64,000 nt of DNA from Planctomycetota bacterium (GTDB taxonomy: Bacteria > Planctomycetota > Phycisphaerae > Phycisphaerales > Phycisphaeraceae). Below are positions 1 to 9,389 of the stretch, in pieces (the first letter of the stretch is position 1; each line of letters starts with the position of its first letter). The stretch lies in contig CP066225.1 of NCBI GenBank assembly GCA_016350165.1, forward strand, positions 3,782,001 through 3,846,000, given 5' to 3'. The position numbers and the translations under genes were made by a program. The notes beneath the pieces are model-generated. The model made no database searches. It was not told where the DNA came from and worked only from the letters and a program-made list of their open reading frames with translations.

Positions 1-161
1 CTGCCGATGAAGAAGCAGAGAGGATGCATGGGTTTGCTTGGTGTGATTTCATAGGTGCTTATGTCGTTAGGCATGAAACGTTTGCCACACTCAGGGCACT
101 TGTTGGATGTGAGATTTTGTAAGTCGTATAAGCAGTCGGAACAGTACATCTTTTCTGACAT
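1..161 (-). CDS. Zinc-ribbon protein, N-terminal part (cut by window edge)
   Basis: Only the first 53 residues are inside the window. They carry two CxxC knuckles (Cys7/Cys10 and Cys22/Cys25 in a CPECG context), a compact zinc ribbon. The same Cys-x2-Cys-x-Tyr-x-Leu plus CPECG layout opens the protein at 35932-36270, where it is followed by membrane helices, so this may be a relative of that membrane protein. The start is the ATG whose complement ends at 161. Function unknown; the rest lies outside the window. Confidence 0.6.
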   Translation of the reverse strand, partial: MSEKMYCSDCLYDLQNLTSNKCPECGKRFMPNDISTYEITPSKPMHPLCFFIG

Positions 162-232
162 GGCGGACCCTAATCGGAAAGTAATGAGTTTTTGCAAGTC
201 TATATCAAGTGTTATATCGACAAAGTTTGGGG

Positions 233-787
233 TCATGCTCTAGTCGGTTGCGCTATATGTTTGGTGGTTTTGGAGAGATCGTTAGGTTTACGCAAGCTTT
301 CGATGGCGAGATGCCAGATGTAGAGACCGATGGTGAAAGTGAAGATACCAAAAAAGATGAGATGCCATGTTGGTGAGCCGTGCCTGAGGAGGTCACCAGT
401 GTCACCGATGCGATCGATCCAGCCGAGGCCGATGTATGTGCCGTTGGCGATGAAGCAAAAGCCAGTGATGTAAGCAAATGATGTTTGTAGCTGAATGTGT
501 CGTTTGAGTGATGTGAAGCTGATGGTGAGGAGAATGAGTAGAGGGATAAGGCAACCAAGTGTGGGGCCGAGCCAGCGTTCGATGATTGGATGAGGATTGG
601 TGAGAACATCAGTGCGTGAGAAGCCGAGTAATGGGAATGTAACGTCGATTTCCTTGCCGCCTGTGATGAGTGCACCAATGGCATGGCCGAGCTCATGCGT
701 GGCCATCATGAAGTACCAACTGAAGATCGTAAGTAGTGCCAATGAAATGATGAATTTGATGTGTAATGATAGTGTTTTACGTGTCAC
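233..787 (-). CDS. Membrane protein with HExxH motif (M50-like)
   Basis: A 184-residue integral membrane protein with about five hydrophobic segments. The first helix runs straight into HELGH (His31-Glu32-x-x-His35), the zinc-binding signature used by site-2-protease-like (M50) peptidases inside the membrane. The second M50 signature (an Asp in an NxxPxxxLDG context) is not visible, so it may be a divergent or non-proteolytic relative. The start is a GTG at 787 without a clear ribosome site; Met27 is an alternative but would remove most of helix one. It lies downstream of two tiny membrane protein genes on the same strand. The substrate cannot be told from context. Confidence 0.65.
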   Translation of the reverse strand: MTRKTLSLHIKFIISLALLTIFSWYFMMATHELGHAIGALITGGKEIDVTFPLLGFSRTDVLTNPHPIIERWLGPTLGCLIPLLILLTISFTSLKRHIQLQTSFAYITGFCFIANGTYIGLGWIDRIGDTGDLLRHGSPTWHLIFFGIFTFTIGLYIWHLAIESLRKPNDLSKTTKHIAQPTRA

Positions 788-792
788 TGCAA

Positions 793-933
793 TTAACCAA
801 AGAAACCGAAAAGCAAAATGCTCAGTAGAAGCAAGATGAGGCTGATGACGAGAGGGTTTGAGAAAGAAGCACCGCCGACATAAATGTAAGTGTTCTTGCT
901 TCTATTCTGTTTGTTTTTCACCCAGAACGACAT
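793..933 (-). CDS. Small single-pass membrane protein (46 aa)
   Basis: A longer frame reading through to 1092 exists, but the ATG at 933 has AAGGAG at good spacing on the minus strand, so a 46-residue protein is more likely. It has a Lys/Asn/Arg-rich N terminus followed by one strongly hydrophobic C-terminal helix of about 20 residues ending in Phe-Phe-Gly. It sits directly before the HExxH membrane protein (5-base gap) and may be co-transcribed with it. No family recognised. Confidence 0.5.
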   Translation of the reverse strand: MSFWVKNKQNRSKNTYIYVGGASFSNPLVISLILLLLSILLFGFFG

Positions 934-1010
934 ACAAGCTCCTTCATCAATAAAGACGAAGTGAACAGCTTTATGTTTCAGTATGTACAGTGCTGCCGAA
1001 TATAGGGGGG

Positions 1011-1148
1011 TTATAGTACAGCAACGAGAACACAGAATGTAATGAGGATCGCAGCCCAGAAAACTGGGTGAGTCAGTAACGTATTGATCCAATCGGGTCT
1101 TTTCGAAGGAGTTGGAGCAGCTTTCTTTTTCTTATGCTTATGTGACAT
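1011..1148 (-). CDS. Small Lys-rich membrane protein (45 aa)
   Basis: Starts with ATG at 1148 behind an AAAGGGATT ribosome site on the minus strand. The N terminus is very basic (His-Lys-His followed by four lysines), then comes a short linker and one hydrophobic helix of about 19 residues up to the stop. Together with the 46-residue gene at 793-933 and the HExxH protein it could form a small membrane-protein operon. No homologue recognised; the call rests on start context and composition. Confidence 0.5.
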   Translation of the reverse strand: MSHKHKKKKAAPTPSKRPDWINTLLTHPVFWAAILITFCVLVAVL

Positions 1149-1217
1149 GTAAATCCCTTTCATCGAGGAATATGTCACCATTTTACTTGGGTTTGTGCGT
1201 TGCTGAAAGAAAAATTC

Positions 1218-1844
1218 TTAGCTGTCGTTTAAGACGAGTCCAATTCCGAGTGAGCATAGGATACTACCTGCGCCGAATCGCATGCCGCTGGCGATTTTGC
1301 GATTTCGTTTTAATATCGAGCCGATTTGTGCAGCACATAAACCAGCGAGGGTGAACATGATGAGTGTTACGATCATGAAGATGATGCCGAGTTCAAGGAA
1401 TTGCATCCATACCATGCCGCGGTCAGCGGAGATGAACTGAGGCAAAAAGGCGAGGAAGAAAATCGCAACTTTGGGGTTTAGTGAACCTGCAAAGAATGAT
1501 TGCAAAAAGATGCGTTTGATTTCACTAGGCTTACCTTGGTTGGAAAGTTCAAAAGAGGCTTTGTCTATGAACATTCTAATGCCAAGATAGATGAGGTATA
1601 TTGCGCCAACGATTTTGAGAATCAGGAAGCCGGTAACACTTGCTTTGATCAAGGCACTTAGGCCGATCATGGCAAAGGAAGTGTGTACCATTGTGCAGCA
1701 AACGAAGCCGAGTGTTGCAGCAATTGCAGCACGGCGGCCTTGAGCGAGACCACGTGTTAATACATACAGAATGTCAGGGCCTGGCGTTGCTGCTAACAGC
1801 AACGATGCGCCTGTAAAAAAGACTAAGCTTTCCCAACTGACCAT
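1218..1844 (-). CDS. LysE/RhtB-family amino-acid exporter (copy 1)
   Basis: A 208-residue six-helix membrane protein with the family PGPD signature at residues 21-24 after the first hydrophobic segment and a conserved N-P-K-V-A-I-F-F turn in the middle. LysE/RhtB proteins export amino acids or their derivatives across the inner membrane; the substrate cannot be read from sequence. An in-frame TTG lies two codons upstream, but the ATG at 1844 gives the same MVSWE start as the neighbouring paralogue. It lies 60 bases from that paralogue on the same strand, so the pair is a tandem duplication that has diverged a good deal. Confidence 0.85.
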   Translation of the reverse strand: MVSWESLVFFTGASLLLAATPGPDILYVLTRGLAQGRRAAIAATLGFVCCTMVHTSFAMIGLSALIKASVTGFLILKIVGAIYLIYLGIRMFIDKASFELSNQGKPSEIKRIFLQSFFAGSLNPKVAIFFLAFLPQFISADRGMVWMQFLELGIIFMIVTLIMFTLAGLCAAQIGSILKRNRKIASGMRFGAGSILCSLGIGLVLNDS

Positions 1845-1910
1845 AACCAATCACACCTTTTATAACCGCAAGTTTGTGCGTCTTCTTGATTAGCATTTCT
1901 GTTATCAAGA

Positions 1911-2534
1911 TTAACTATCGTGAACAGCTAACCCAATACCGAGTAAGCAGAGAACGCTGCCGGACACGTAACGAATGCCGCCTGCAATTTTATCGTTCTT
2001 CTTGAGCTGCTCTCCAATTTTCGCAGCAAAAACCCCGATGATGCCAAAAACCAAGATTGTCATCAACATAAACACCGTGCCCAATTCGAGTAGTTGTACC
2101 CATGCAGTTCCTTCTTGGCTGACAAATTGTGGCAGGAAAGACAGGTAGAATATTGCGACTTTGGGATTCAATATGTTTGCGATCACACTTTGTTTGTAGA
2201 TCTGTTTGATCTGCTTGCCTTCAAGTTTGCCTGAGATATCGAAGTGTGATTTGTCTAAAAGTGCACGTAAGCCGAGGTAGATCAGATAACCTGCGCCTGC
2301 AAATTTGATGATCAGGAATGCAAGGGCACTGGCTTTGAGAATCGCACTGATGCCGACGATCGCAAAAGCAGTATGTACAAGGCTACCGGTTGCAAAACCC
2401 AGTGCAGCGGCAAGTGCAGCTTTTGTGCCTTGAGCCATACCACGTGTGAGTACGTAGATGATGTCGGGACCAGGTGTGACAGCTAATACTGCTGTAACAC
2501 CAATGAAAAGTACTAATTTTTCCCATGAAACCAT
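1911..2534 (-). CDS. LysE/RhtB-family amino-acid exporter (copy 2)
   Basis: A 207-residue paralogue of the gene at 1218-1844 with the same MVSWE start, the TPGPD signature near residue 20, the mid-protein N-P-K-V-A-I-F-Y segment and the C-terminal small-residue-rich helix. It should be a proton-driven exporter of amino acids or small metabolites in the inner membrane. Its start codon is three bases from the stop of the upstream zinc-ribbon gene (2538), so the two are probably translated from one message. Confidence 0.85.
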   Translation of the reverse strand: MVSWEKLVLFIGVTAVLAVTPGPDIIYVLTRGMAQGTKAALAAALGFATGSLVHTAFAIVGISAILKASALAFLIIKFAGAGYLIYLGLRALLDKSHFDISGKLEGKQIKQIYKQSVIANILNPKVAIFYLSFLPQFVSQEGTAWVQLLELGTVFMLMTILVFGIIGVFAAKIGEQLKKNDKIAGGIRYVSGSVLCLLGIGLAVHDS

Positions 2535-2537
2535 GTG

Positions 2538-3083
2538 CTAAACCTTTTCTTCTTCTGACGGTGTGTCGTCTTTGCTCGTCTGTGCTTTTGTTACCTTCGC
2601 TAATAGCCATCCACAAAAAGCGATATAGCCCACTAATACCACAAACTGAAAAATAAAATCAGCAGTTAGCGGTTGAACTTCTCGTGCTTCAGTCAGGTAT
2701 CCACCTCGCACGACAAGTTGATCGATGCCAACAATGACACTTTTTAACATATGAAAAAGGCCGTAGATCGCAGCAAGGGCAGTGGGTGCAAAAATGAGCC
2801 ACATACCTATTAATACGGTTTTGTTGCCTTGACCATCGATCTTTTCAGTTGCTGTTCTGTAGGCATGCGCGGAGCTGAAGATTTGAGCATACGGGTCGGA
2901 GCACGCGATGCCTGTTAAAGGCTTGCCACACTGCTCGCAAAAGTGATTCATCGGCGGATTCAAGGTGAAACAGCCAGGGCAGGTCATTTTCCCTTTATCC
3001 TTCTCATCTTCAACATACACATCCGCATTCGGATCGTCTGTTTCCCAGTACTCTTTTTCTTCATGCTCGTGCTGTTCGTTCAT
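2538..3083 (-). CDS. Zinc-ribbon membrane protein
   Basis: 181 residues: a very acidic N terminus (about residues 1-30), a zinc ribbon with Cys35/Cys38 and Cys49/Cys52, then two hydrophobic segments (about 87-118 and 141-164) and a short charged tail. No enzymatic motif is visible. The zinc ribbon is expected in the cytoplasm, tethered to the inner membrane. It is spaced tightly with the LysE genes (3 bases) and the SDR gene upstream (17 bases), so it is part of a minus-strand operon running from about 4690 to 1218. Function unknown. Confidence 0.6.
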   Translation of the reverse strand: MNEQHEHEEKEYWETDDPNADVYVEDEKDKGKMTCPGCFTLNPPMNHFCEQCGKPLTGIACSDPYAQIFSSAHAYRTATEKIDGQGNKTVLIGMWLIFAPTALAAIYGLFHMLKSVIVGIDQLVVRGGYLTEAREVQPLTADFIFQFVVLVGYIAFCGWLLAKVTKAQTSKDDTPSEEEKV

Positions 3084-3100
3084 GATTCACCCTCGGAAAT

Positions 3101-3838
3101 TTAACACACTCTAAACCAGAGCCATCGTGGCAGTAGTCTCACTATCCAAGCAAGCATTCGCCAGCGACGTGTGACAACGACATAAAACCTGCCTTTGATG
3201 ATTCCGGAATAAGCTTGATCGACAGCCTTCTCCACTGGCTGTACCCAGAACATATGCTCATTATCCTTTACAAGATCAGTATCGACAAATCCAGGCAAAA
3301 TCGTTGTGACACTTACGTCTAACTTGCGTTTTTTGAAGTACTGTTTTGCAGCTTCCAGATATATGAGCTCGTACCCTTTACTGGCTGAATACACAGGTGA
3401 ATCGCCAATGCCTTTGATTCCAGCAATAGAGCTTAAACCAACCAAACGGCCTTTCTTTTGTTTTTCAAACAACTCGACAGCTGCATCTGCAATCGCTGTG
3501 AATCCAACAACGTTTACATCATTAGTCCACTTGCTGATTTCCCAATCCCCCATTGATTTACTTTTGCCAACACCTGCTGAGATGATGACCATATCAATGA
3601 TGCTGCCATCTTTGCATAACTCACTCGCCAAGCTTTTAAAAACGTCACGAGCCTCATTCGCTTTCGTGACATCCATTTCTCTAATCAGCGCATTGGCCTC
3701 GCCGACGTCGTCACGTATGCGTTTCATCTCGTGCACACGTCTTGCAGTCATACCGACACGGTAACCTTCGCGCACCAGCTTTTTGACAAAACCTTCACCG
3801 ATACCGGAACTTGCGCCAATTACAATCGCATTCTTCAT
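3101..3838 (-). CDS. Short-chain dehydrogenase/reductase (SDR)
   Basis: A classical SDR of 245 residues. The Rossmann nucleotide-binding motif GASSGIG is at residues 8-14, the catalytic Ser at 136-137 and the Tyr150-x3-Lys154 pair in a YSASK context. The usual NNAG is changed to SAGVG near residue 87. A C-terminal extension of about 25 residues rich in Arg, Trp and Leu could be a membrane-association helix. It reduces or oxidises a carbonyl/alcohol with NAD(P)H; the substrate is unknown. Its start codon is three bases from the stop of the aldo/keto reductase gene, suggesting a shared operon. Confidence 0.85.
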   Translation of the reverse strand: MKNAIVIGASSGIGEGFVKKLVREGYRVGMTARRVHEMKRIRDDVGEANALIREMDVTKANEARDVFKSLASELCKDGSIIDMVIISAGVGKSKSMGDWEISKWTNDVNVVGFTAIADAAVELFEKQKKGRLVGLSSIAGIKGIGDSPVYSASKGYELIYLEAAKQYFKKRKLDVSVTTILPGFVDTDLVKDNEHMFWVQPVEKAVDQAYSGIIKGRFYVVVTRRWRMLAWIVRLLPRWLWFRVC

Positions 3839-3841
3839 TCA

Positions 3842-4690
3842 TTACCCTTCAAGTGGAAATAGTGGGCTTACTGTCTGCAAAGATGTCCCGAGGGTTTTCA
3901 GTTCTACGGGGCTTAAAGCACTGGAATTATTGAGTATTTGTTCAACACCTTTACGCATCAGGCTTGGATCGCCCGGTGGTATTGCAGCTGCAACACCCGG
4001 TAAATGCAGTGTATATCGAAGCAGCATGCCGATGACATCGTCGCGATCTTCTGGCTCATACCAGCATTTATCATACTTACGATCACCAGTAAGTTTTGTT
4101 CTGGCCATGCTTTTAAGTGCCAAAATTCCCATACCTTTTTCATTAGCAGCAGATACCATACGCGGTCCAAAACCTGCTTCGAACGAAACGTAATTCAATG
4201 GCACCAGCATACTGTCGAACAATCCAGTATCGATTAACTTTAATGCAATATCTTCATTGTGTGCGCTGAACCCGATATATCGAATCTTGCCGAGCTTCTG
4301 GGCTTCCATGATCGTTTCAATTGCACCGCCACGGCTCATTGCGACTTTATAATCCTCTTCGGTCGTCATAGCGTGTAATTGGTATAGATCAAAGTGGTCG
4401 GTTTTTAGTTTCTTGAGCGAATCATCTAACTCGCGCTTAGCACCTTCGGCTGTACGTTCTAATGTTTTGCATGCAAGCACAACGTCCTTACGGAACGGCT
4501 CAAGAGCAGGGCCCATCAGCTCTTGAGAATTTTGATATTGGGGTGCGACATCAAAGTATCGGATACCTTGGTCAAAAGCCCTTTGTACTTCTTCGTTGAC
4601 ATCTTCCTGTGGTCGATCGCATATTGTCACACCACCTAACCCAAGGATAGACACATCTAAATCCGTTTGTCCCAGTCGTCTACGTATCAT
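3842..4690 (-). CDS. Aldo/keto reductase
   Basis: 282 residues with the complete AKR tetrad visible: Asp47 and Tyr52, Lys75 and His106 (in a YQLHAM strand). The TIM-barrel fold and NADPH-dependent carbonyl reduction follow from family knowledge. It appears to be the first gene of a minus-strand operon that continues into an SDR, a zinc-ribbon membrane protein and two exporters, so the two oxidoreductases may act on related substrates, but nothing in the sequence names them. Confidence 0.85.
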   Translation of the reverse strand: MIRRRLGQTDLDVSILGLGGVTICDRPQEDVNEEVQRAFDQGIRYFDVAPQYQNSQELMGPALEPFRKDVVLACKTLERTAEGAKRELDDSLKKLKTDHFDLYQLHAMTTEEDYKVAMSRGGAIETIMEAQKLGKIRYIGFSAHNEDIALKLIDTGLFDSMLVPLNYVSFEAGFGPRMVSAANEKGMGILALKSMARTKLTGDRKYDKCWYEPEDRDDVIGMLLRYTLHLPGVAAAIPPGDPSLMRKGVEQILNNSSALSPVELKTLGTSLQTVSPLFPLEG

Positions 4691-5027
4691 GGCATCTCCT
4701 AATGCTCATTGTTACTTACAACCCAATGCCCATCGGTTTTACTTCTCTGTAACGATATGACCGATGTATTGTAATCCTCATCACTGCAACAAGAAATGCT
4801 TCAGTTTATCAGTGGGGAGTGCAGGGGGATTGTTGCAGTGCAATAAGTGTCGTTGAAATGTAAGTACACAAAAAAAGCCCACGCCGTGGGGATTGGCGTG
4901 GGCTTGCGGTTGGGGTCTCGCTATAGAAGCGAGAAAGGTGGTTGGTCAAAATTTAATTGCCAGCATTTTAATGGCTGGCTAGCCCAAAAGCAAGTGTCTT
5001 TTGGGACTTTCCACAAAGGCTTGCTAC
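4691..5027. other. Intergenic, fusA to aldo/keto reductase
   Basis: No gene seen. Besides the fusA terminator at 4870-4905 the stretch holds two more inverted repeats (GCCAGC/GGCTGGC near 4960-4985 and CCCAAAAG/CTTTTGGG near 4982-5006), giving a run of stems downstream of fusA that could act as a 3' end or processing region. Confidence 0.4.
4870..4905 (-). terminator. Rho-independent terminator of fusA
   Basis: A perfect 11-bp stem (4875-4885 with 4895-4905, AAGCCCACGCC and its complement) around a 9-base loop, followed on the minus strand by seven T. It lies about 120 bases after the fusA stop. Confidence 0.85.
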
Positions 5028-7172
5028 TTACTTGTTTTCGCCTTCGATGATTTCCTTAGCAATGCTATCTGGAACTGGACGGTAGTCTAATGGTTCCATT
5101 GAGTAGCTTGCACGGCCTTGTGACATGCCTCGGAGGCTGTTTGAGTAGCCGAACATCTCGGAAAGTGGTGCTTCTGCTGTCACGATACGTGTGTTGCCAC
5201 GTTGCTCAGTGTCAGCGATGATCGCACGGCGGCGGTTCAGGTCGCCTGTCACGTTACCCAAGAACTCGTCTGGAGTTGTGACAGATACCTTCATCACAGG
5301 CTCGAGGAGTTGCAGACCAGCTTTGCGGGTCGCTTCCTTGAAGCCGATGGAACCAGCCATTTCGAATGCGAGTTGTGAGGAGTCAACATCGTGGTACTTA
5401 CCGTCGATGACTTCAACCTTACAGCCGATCAGTGGGTAACCAGCGAGAACGCCGCCTAATGCTGTTGCACGAGCACCAACGCCGACTGATGGAATGTATT
5501 CACGAGGAATTGAACCACCAGTGATGCTGTCTTGGAAGGCAACGCCGTCCTTGTAAAGCAAGTCTTGTTCTTTGGCTTCTTCTTCAGTGATTGGGCTGAC
5601 GATGATTGTTGCATCACCGAACTGGCCGCGACCACCTGACTGTTTCTTATGAATACCGCGAGCTTGTGCTTCACCGCTGATGGTTTCGCGATAAGCAACA
5701 CGTGGCTGACCAACATTAACACCGATCTTCAGGTCACGAGTCAGCTTAACGTTGATGATTTCAAGGTGAAGTTCACCCATACCAGCGATGATTGTTTCGC
5801 CGGTTTCATCGTCATAGTGGAACTGGAACGATGGGTCTTCACGACGGATCGTTGACAGTGCACTTGAGAGCTTTTCTTTGTCGCCAGCAGATGCTGGTTC
5901 AATTGACATGGAGATAACTGGGTCTGGGAATTCCATACGGTCAAGAACGATTGGATCGTCTGCATCACACAGTGTTTCACCTGTGTAGCTGCTCTTGAGG
6001 CCGACAACAGCAACGATTTCGCCTGCCAACGCTTGATCCTTCGCAATACGCTCCTTGGAGTGCATCTCGAAGATACGTGAGACGATTTCTTTCTTGCCGT
6101 TGTTTGAGTTCAACACACGTGTACCCTTGGTCAATTTACCGGAGTAAATACGAACGTAGGTAAGGTCGCCGTGTGCATCGTTAACAATCTTGAAGACCAA
6201 TGCTGAGAGAGGTGCGTCTTCGCTGTGTGGGCGAGTCAGTTTCTTCTCTGCATCTTTAACGTCAGTACCCTGTGTTTCAGGAACTTCAGTTGGGTTTGGC
6301 AGGTATTCAATCACGCCGTCGATCAGCTTCTGAACGCCGATATTCTGGAGTGCTGAACCAGCGAAGACTGGGTGAGCCTTCTGTGCCAACGTACCCTTAC
6401 GAAGAGCAGCCTTCAATTCTTCGACGCTGATTTCTTCTTCCATCAGGAATTTTTCAGTCAGTGCATCGTCGAGTTCAGCAATTGATTCGATCATCTTGTG
6501 ACGCCATTCGTCAGCTTTGTCTTTCAACTCTGCTGGAACTTCTTCAACAGTCACAGTTGAGCCCATGTCTTCCTTGGAGAAGTAGTAAGCCTTCATCTCC
6601 ATCAGGTCGATTACGCCAACGTGGTCATTTGAAGCACCGATTGGGTACTGTACTGGAATGACTGGAGCACCGAGACGCTCGATCAGTGTGCCGTATGAGA
6701 ATTCGAAGTCCGCACCCATTTTGTCCATCTTGTTGATGAAACAAACACGTGGGACGCCGTAACGGTCAGCCTGACGCCACACAGTCTCTGACTGAGCTTC
6801 AACGCCTTCCTTACCGTCAAATACGACCACTGCACCATCGAGAACACGCATGGAACGTTCAACTTCCATTGTGAAGTCAACGTGGCCAGGTGTATCGATC
6901 AGGTTTAGTGTGTACTGAATGCCACCAAAGTCCCATGGACATGTCGTCGCAGCAGACTGGATGGTAATACCGCGCTGCTGTTCGTCTTCAAGGTGGTCCA
7001 TGGTAGCTGTACCTTCGTGAACTTCACCGATTTTGTAGTTCTTACCGGTGTAGTACAGGATACGCTCGGACACAGTTGTTTTGCCTGCGTCGATGTGGGC
7101 ACAGATACCGAAGTTACGGGTCATGTCTAGACGACCCAACTTGCCTTTTGGAGCTGCTGTTGCGGTGCTCAT
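5028..7172 (-). CDS. fusA: Elongation factor G
   Basis: 714 residues, full length for EF-G. The G1 loop AHIDAGKT is at residues 25-32, followed by RGITI, the DTPGH switch II and the NKMD guanine-specificity motif; domains II-V follow through the C terminus. EF-G drives translocation of tRNA and mRNA on the ribosome using GTP. In many bacteria fusA sits in the str operon with rpsL, rpsG and tuf; here it stands alone with an 800-base non-coding leader region and its own terminator. It could be the only EF-G or one of several EF-G paralogues. Confidence 0.95.
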   Translation of the reverse strand: MSTATAAPKGKLGRLDMTRNFGICAHIDAGKTTVSERILYYTGKNYKIGEVHEGTATMDHLEDEQQRGITIQSAATTCPWDFGGIQYTLNLIDTPGHVDFTMEVERSMRVLDGAVVVFDGKEGVEAQSETVWRQADRYGVPRVCFINKMDKMGADFEFSYGTLIERLGAPVIPVQYPIGASNDHVGVIDLMEMKAYYFSKEDMGSTVTVEEVPAELKDKADEWRHKMIESIAELDDALTEKFLMEEEISVEELKAALRKGTLAQKAHPVFAGSALQNIGVQKLIDGVIEYLPNPTEVPETQGTDVKDAEKKLTRPHSEDAPLSALVFKIVNDAHGDLTYVRIYSGKLTKGTRVLNSNNGKKEIVSRIFEMHSKERIAKDQALAGEIVAVVGLKSSYTGETLCDADDPIVLDRMEFPDPVISMSIEPASAGDKEKLSSALSTIRREDPSFQFHYDDETGETIIAGMGELHLEIINVKLTRDLKIGVNVGQPRVAYRETISGEAQARGIHKKQSGGRGQFGDATIIVSPITEEEAKEQDLLYKDGVAFQDSITGGSIPREYIPSVGVGARATALGGVLAGYPLIGCKVEVIDGKYHDVDSSQLAFEMAGSIGFKEATRKAGLQLLEPVMKVSVTTPDEFLGNVTGDLNRRRAIIADTEQRGNTRIVTAEAPLSEMFGYSNSLRGMSQGRASYSMEPLDYRPVPDSIAKEIIEGENK

Positions 7173-7987
7173 ACCTTTAACCTTTAACTGAAAAAATGAG
7201 GTCTGCTACTTTGTTATCAATATTAGTCAGTGCCACTGGCACCGTTCTATACATATCCGATTTTCATCGGCTTAATAGTCTTTGTTTTTGCTTGCCGTTC
7301 CATCCCTCGTCGCCTAAAGGCAACTCACGGCTCTCTGGGCGGGTCTTCTCAAGCTCGCTTACCAACCAGCTTTCAACCCAGACGCTTTCCCCTCTAACAT
7401 CACGCCAAGCCCCTTATCCGCTCAAACAAGCTCTCTGATACCATCTCAGGCACCACTTGCTTCGCTGATCCTGCTTGCCAATATCACCCTTAACGACACA
7501 AAAAATCAGGGCGCTACTATAAATAGAAATCTTCTGCGGAGGGGAAAGAATAACCGCTTTACGCCCCCCGTCAAGTTCACACCCCTCTCAGCCCAATCTT
7601 TATTGGCCACATCACGTTAAATCGGGCGCAATATGTCAATTATATCGACTCACATTCCTAAACACTCAATCCTCGTACACCCTTAATCACCCATCAGTCC
7701 ATCCACAACCACTCCAACGCAGTCTCAAACCCTGTCCCAATCTAGCAAGCTGCAAATAAAGCTACGTACAACACTTAGCTTGATATCTTAAAACTAAGGG
7801 ATAGTCCGTAATATTACCCATGCTCAACCCTATTTCTACTTCATCACTCAAAAAACCTACGCTTTTACCAAAATTAAACAATTTTTAGCCCAAGCCGCAT
7901 CTCAGTTCTCCAAAACCCTATCTCATCTCATTTGCTTTCAGTACTATAAAGTCGCATTAGCATTCAATCACCCGGAGGCCTTCATTC
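7173..7987. other. Long non-coding region: fusA leader and divergent promoter zone
   Basis: About 800 bases without a convincing gene. The part nearest fusA, read on the minus strand, forms several small stems in the putative leader: CCGAT-GAAA-ATCGG (a GAAA tetraloop) about 90 bases upstream of the fusA start and GTGCCA/TGGCAC just after it. A candidate promoter is at 7547-7574. The right half is C-rich on the plus strand and precedes the four-gene membrane-protein cluster; GGAGG at 7974-7978 is the ribosome site of the first of these genes. Confidence 0.4.
7547..7574 (-). promoter_or_regulatory. Candidate sigma-70 type promoter for fusA
   Basis: Read on the minus strand: TTGACG, 16 bases, TATTCT. 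It would give a leader of roughly 370 bases before the fusA start, fitting the folded leader described for this region. It is a match by eye only. Confidence 0.35.
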
Positions 7988-8434
7988 ATGCCCCAGTTCA
8001 CCGTCGAAACCAATGACCCTCAAGATAAGCAATACGACTATCTCAGTCACAATATCACAGCCACCACAACAGCTGCTGCGCGTGATATCTTCAACAAAGC
8101 TGGTTACACCGTCTACTCTGTCACACCCAAAGGCAAACGCCCGTCATCTGTTAAAAATGCGCCACCCAAAAACTATGATGATTCGCTCGTAGACAAATTC
8201 GGCAACGCCATCATCCTTCTCGCTATCTTCGCCGCAATCGCTGTCGTCATCGGTCATCTCATCGTTTTCTTCCAATCCCGATACAACGGCGAAATCGTCT
8301 TTGTTCTCTTCTCTAGCTTCATCACACTCTTCTGTATCTGTCTTATCACCCTCACCCTCGGTTGGGCGCTCAAACTTTTCACACGCCTCATTCAAATCCA
8401 GGAATCAATCGCCAGTCAGAAACAAACCAAGTAA
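7988..8434 (+). CDS. Two-helix membrane protein, tandem family member 1
   Basis: 148 residues. An N-terminal soluble segment of about 55 residues begins MPQFTVE and reads like a small beta-alpha-beta unit; two hydrophobic helices follow (about 72-97 and 103-128) and a short polar tail. The following three genes have the same design and the same MP-[aromatic]-V start, so this is the first of four tandem paralogues. GGAGG lies nine bases before the ATG. No known family recognised; probably an inner-membrane protein with its N-terminal domain in the cytoplasm (inference). Confidence 0.7.
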   Translation: MPQFTVETNDPQDKQYDYLSHNITATTTAAARDIFNKAGYTVYSVTPKGKRPSSVKNAPPKNYDDSLVDKFGNAIILLAIFAAIAVVIGHLIVFFQSRYNGEIVFVLFSSFITLFCICLITLTLGWALKLFTRLIQIQESIASQKQTK

Positions 8435-8453
8435 CGAATCGGAAAGTCACATT

Positions 8454-8900
8454 ATGCCAAGCTATAAAGTTACCTACAACGATCCGAACACCGACGAGCA
8501 TCATCAAAAAACCGTACACGCAGAGTCAAGCGATCTTGCCGCTGAACAATTCAAAGAGCAAGGCTACACAAAAATTAACGTTACCCCCATCCCCGACGTT
8601 ATCGCCGAAATCGCGCCAATCACAGAAATATATCGAGGGGCCAAGCTTTGGATCGCTCATACCTTCACACTTAATCGCATCCTTAGCTGGATCTACATTG
8701 CGCTCATCTTACTTTCTGCTCTTAGCCTCATCGTTACCCTTTTCCGCATCCCCAATATGCACTTCTTCATCGAATTCCTCGCTAGCGTTCTTATTGCCCT
8801 CAGCCCAGCCATCATTGCAATCCTCCTCAAACTCATACAACGTTTCGTTATTGCACATGAAACCATCGCTAAGCATCAAAAGCCTGTTTCATCAGACTAA
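8454..8900 (+). CDS. Two-helix membrane protein, tandem family member 2
   Basis: 148 residues counted from the ATG at 8454, chosen because it gives MPSYKVTYNDP, matching the starts of the sister genes; a longer frame upstream overlaps the preceding gene. N-terminal soluble unit of about 50 residues, then hydrophobic helices at about 76-98 and 104-130. It follows member 1 by 19 bases. Function unknown. Confidence 0.7.
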   Translation: MPSYKVTYNDPNTDEHHQKTVHAESSDLAAEQFKEQGYTKINVTPIPDVIAEIAPITEIYRGAKLWIAHTFTLNRILSWIYIALILLSALSLIVTLFRIPNMHFFIEFLASVLIALSPAIIAILLKLIQRFVIAHETIAKHQKPVSSD

Positions 8901-8920
8901 TTTTCGTTAAGGTCAAATAC

Positions 8921-9370
8921 ATGCCGCTTTACACCGTCTACTATAAAAACCCGAAAACCAATCAAAACACTTCAAGTGTTTTTACCGCCGGATATCCCGA
9001 AGTCGCTAAACTCATGGCCGAAGACCTTGGCTACGAAGTTCTCGACATCGTCTCGCTAGGCAACGATGATGATTCCCAAACTGCTTTTGCTCAAGCAATC
9101 ACCAAGCAAGGCGGTTCACGCTTTGCCACATGGATCGCAAACATTCTCATCATTCTTGCCCCCATCGGCTTCGTCTTCGTTTATTTCGCTGGCATACCTC
9201 AATCGAAAATCTCATTCCACAGTGATGCAGCATCCATCCACTTTTTCTTCAACGAACTCGCATTTTGGCTTCTCGTCGCTGCCGCCGGCTGCCTTCTGAA
9301 ACTACTTGTCTACATCATCGCGCACCTCGAAGCACGCACCATGACCTCGCAGCCAACACAGAATCATTAA
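8921..9370 (+). CDS. Two-helix membrane protein, tandem family member 3
   Basis: 149 residues starting MPLYTVYYKNPKT, with the same N-terminal unit (ending near DIVSLG) and two hydrophobic helices (about 68-90 and 106-130). Spacing to the neighbours is 20 and 19 bases, so all four genes are likely one transcript ending at the hairpin near 9899. No catalytic residues are evident, and the order soluble domain plus two helices suggests a scaffold or sensor rather than an enzyme (inference). Confidence 0.7.
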   Translation: MPLYTVYYKNPKTNQNTSSVFTAGYPEVAKLMAEDLGYEVLDIVSLGNDDDSQTAFAQAITKQGGSRFATWIANILIILAPIGFVFVYFAGIPQSKISFHSDAASIHFFFNELAFWLLVAAAGCLLKLLVYIIAHLEARTMTSQPTQNH

Positions 9371-9389
9371 CACGCTTGGGAATATTCGT

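Noticed and set aside
7196-7438. Plus-strand frame of 80 codons in the fusA leader
   Set aside because: Lies where the fusA leader is expected, lacks a ribosome site and resembles no protein.
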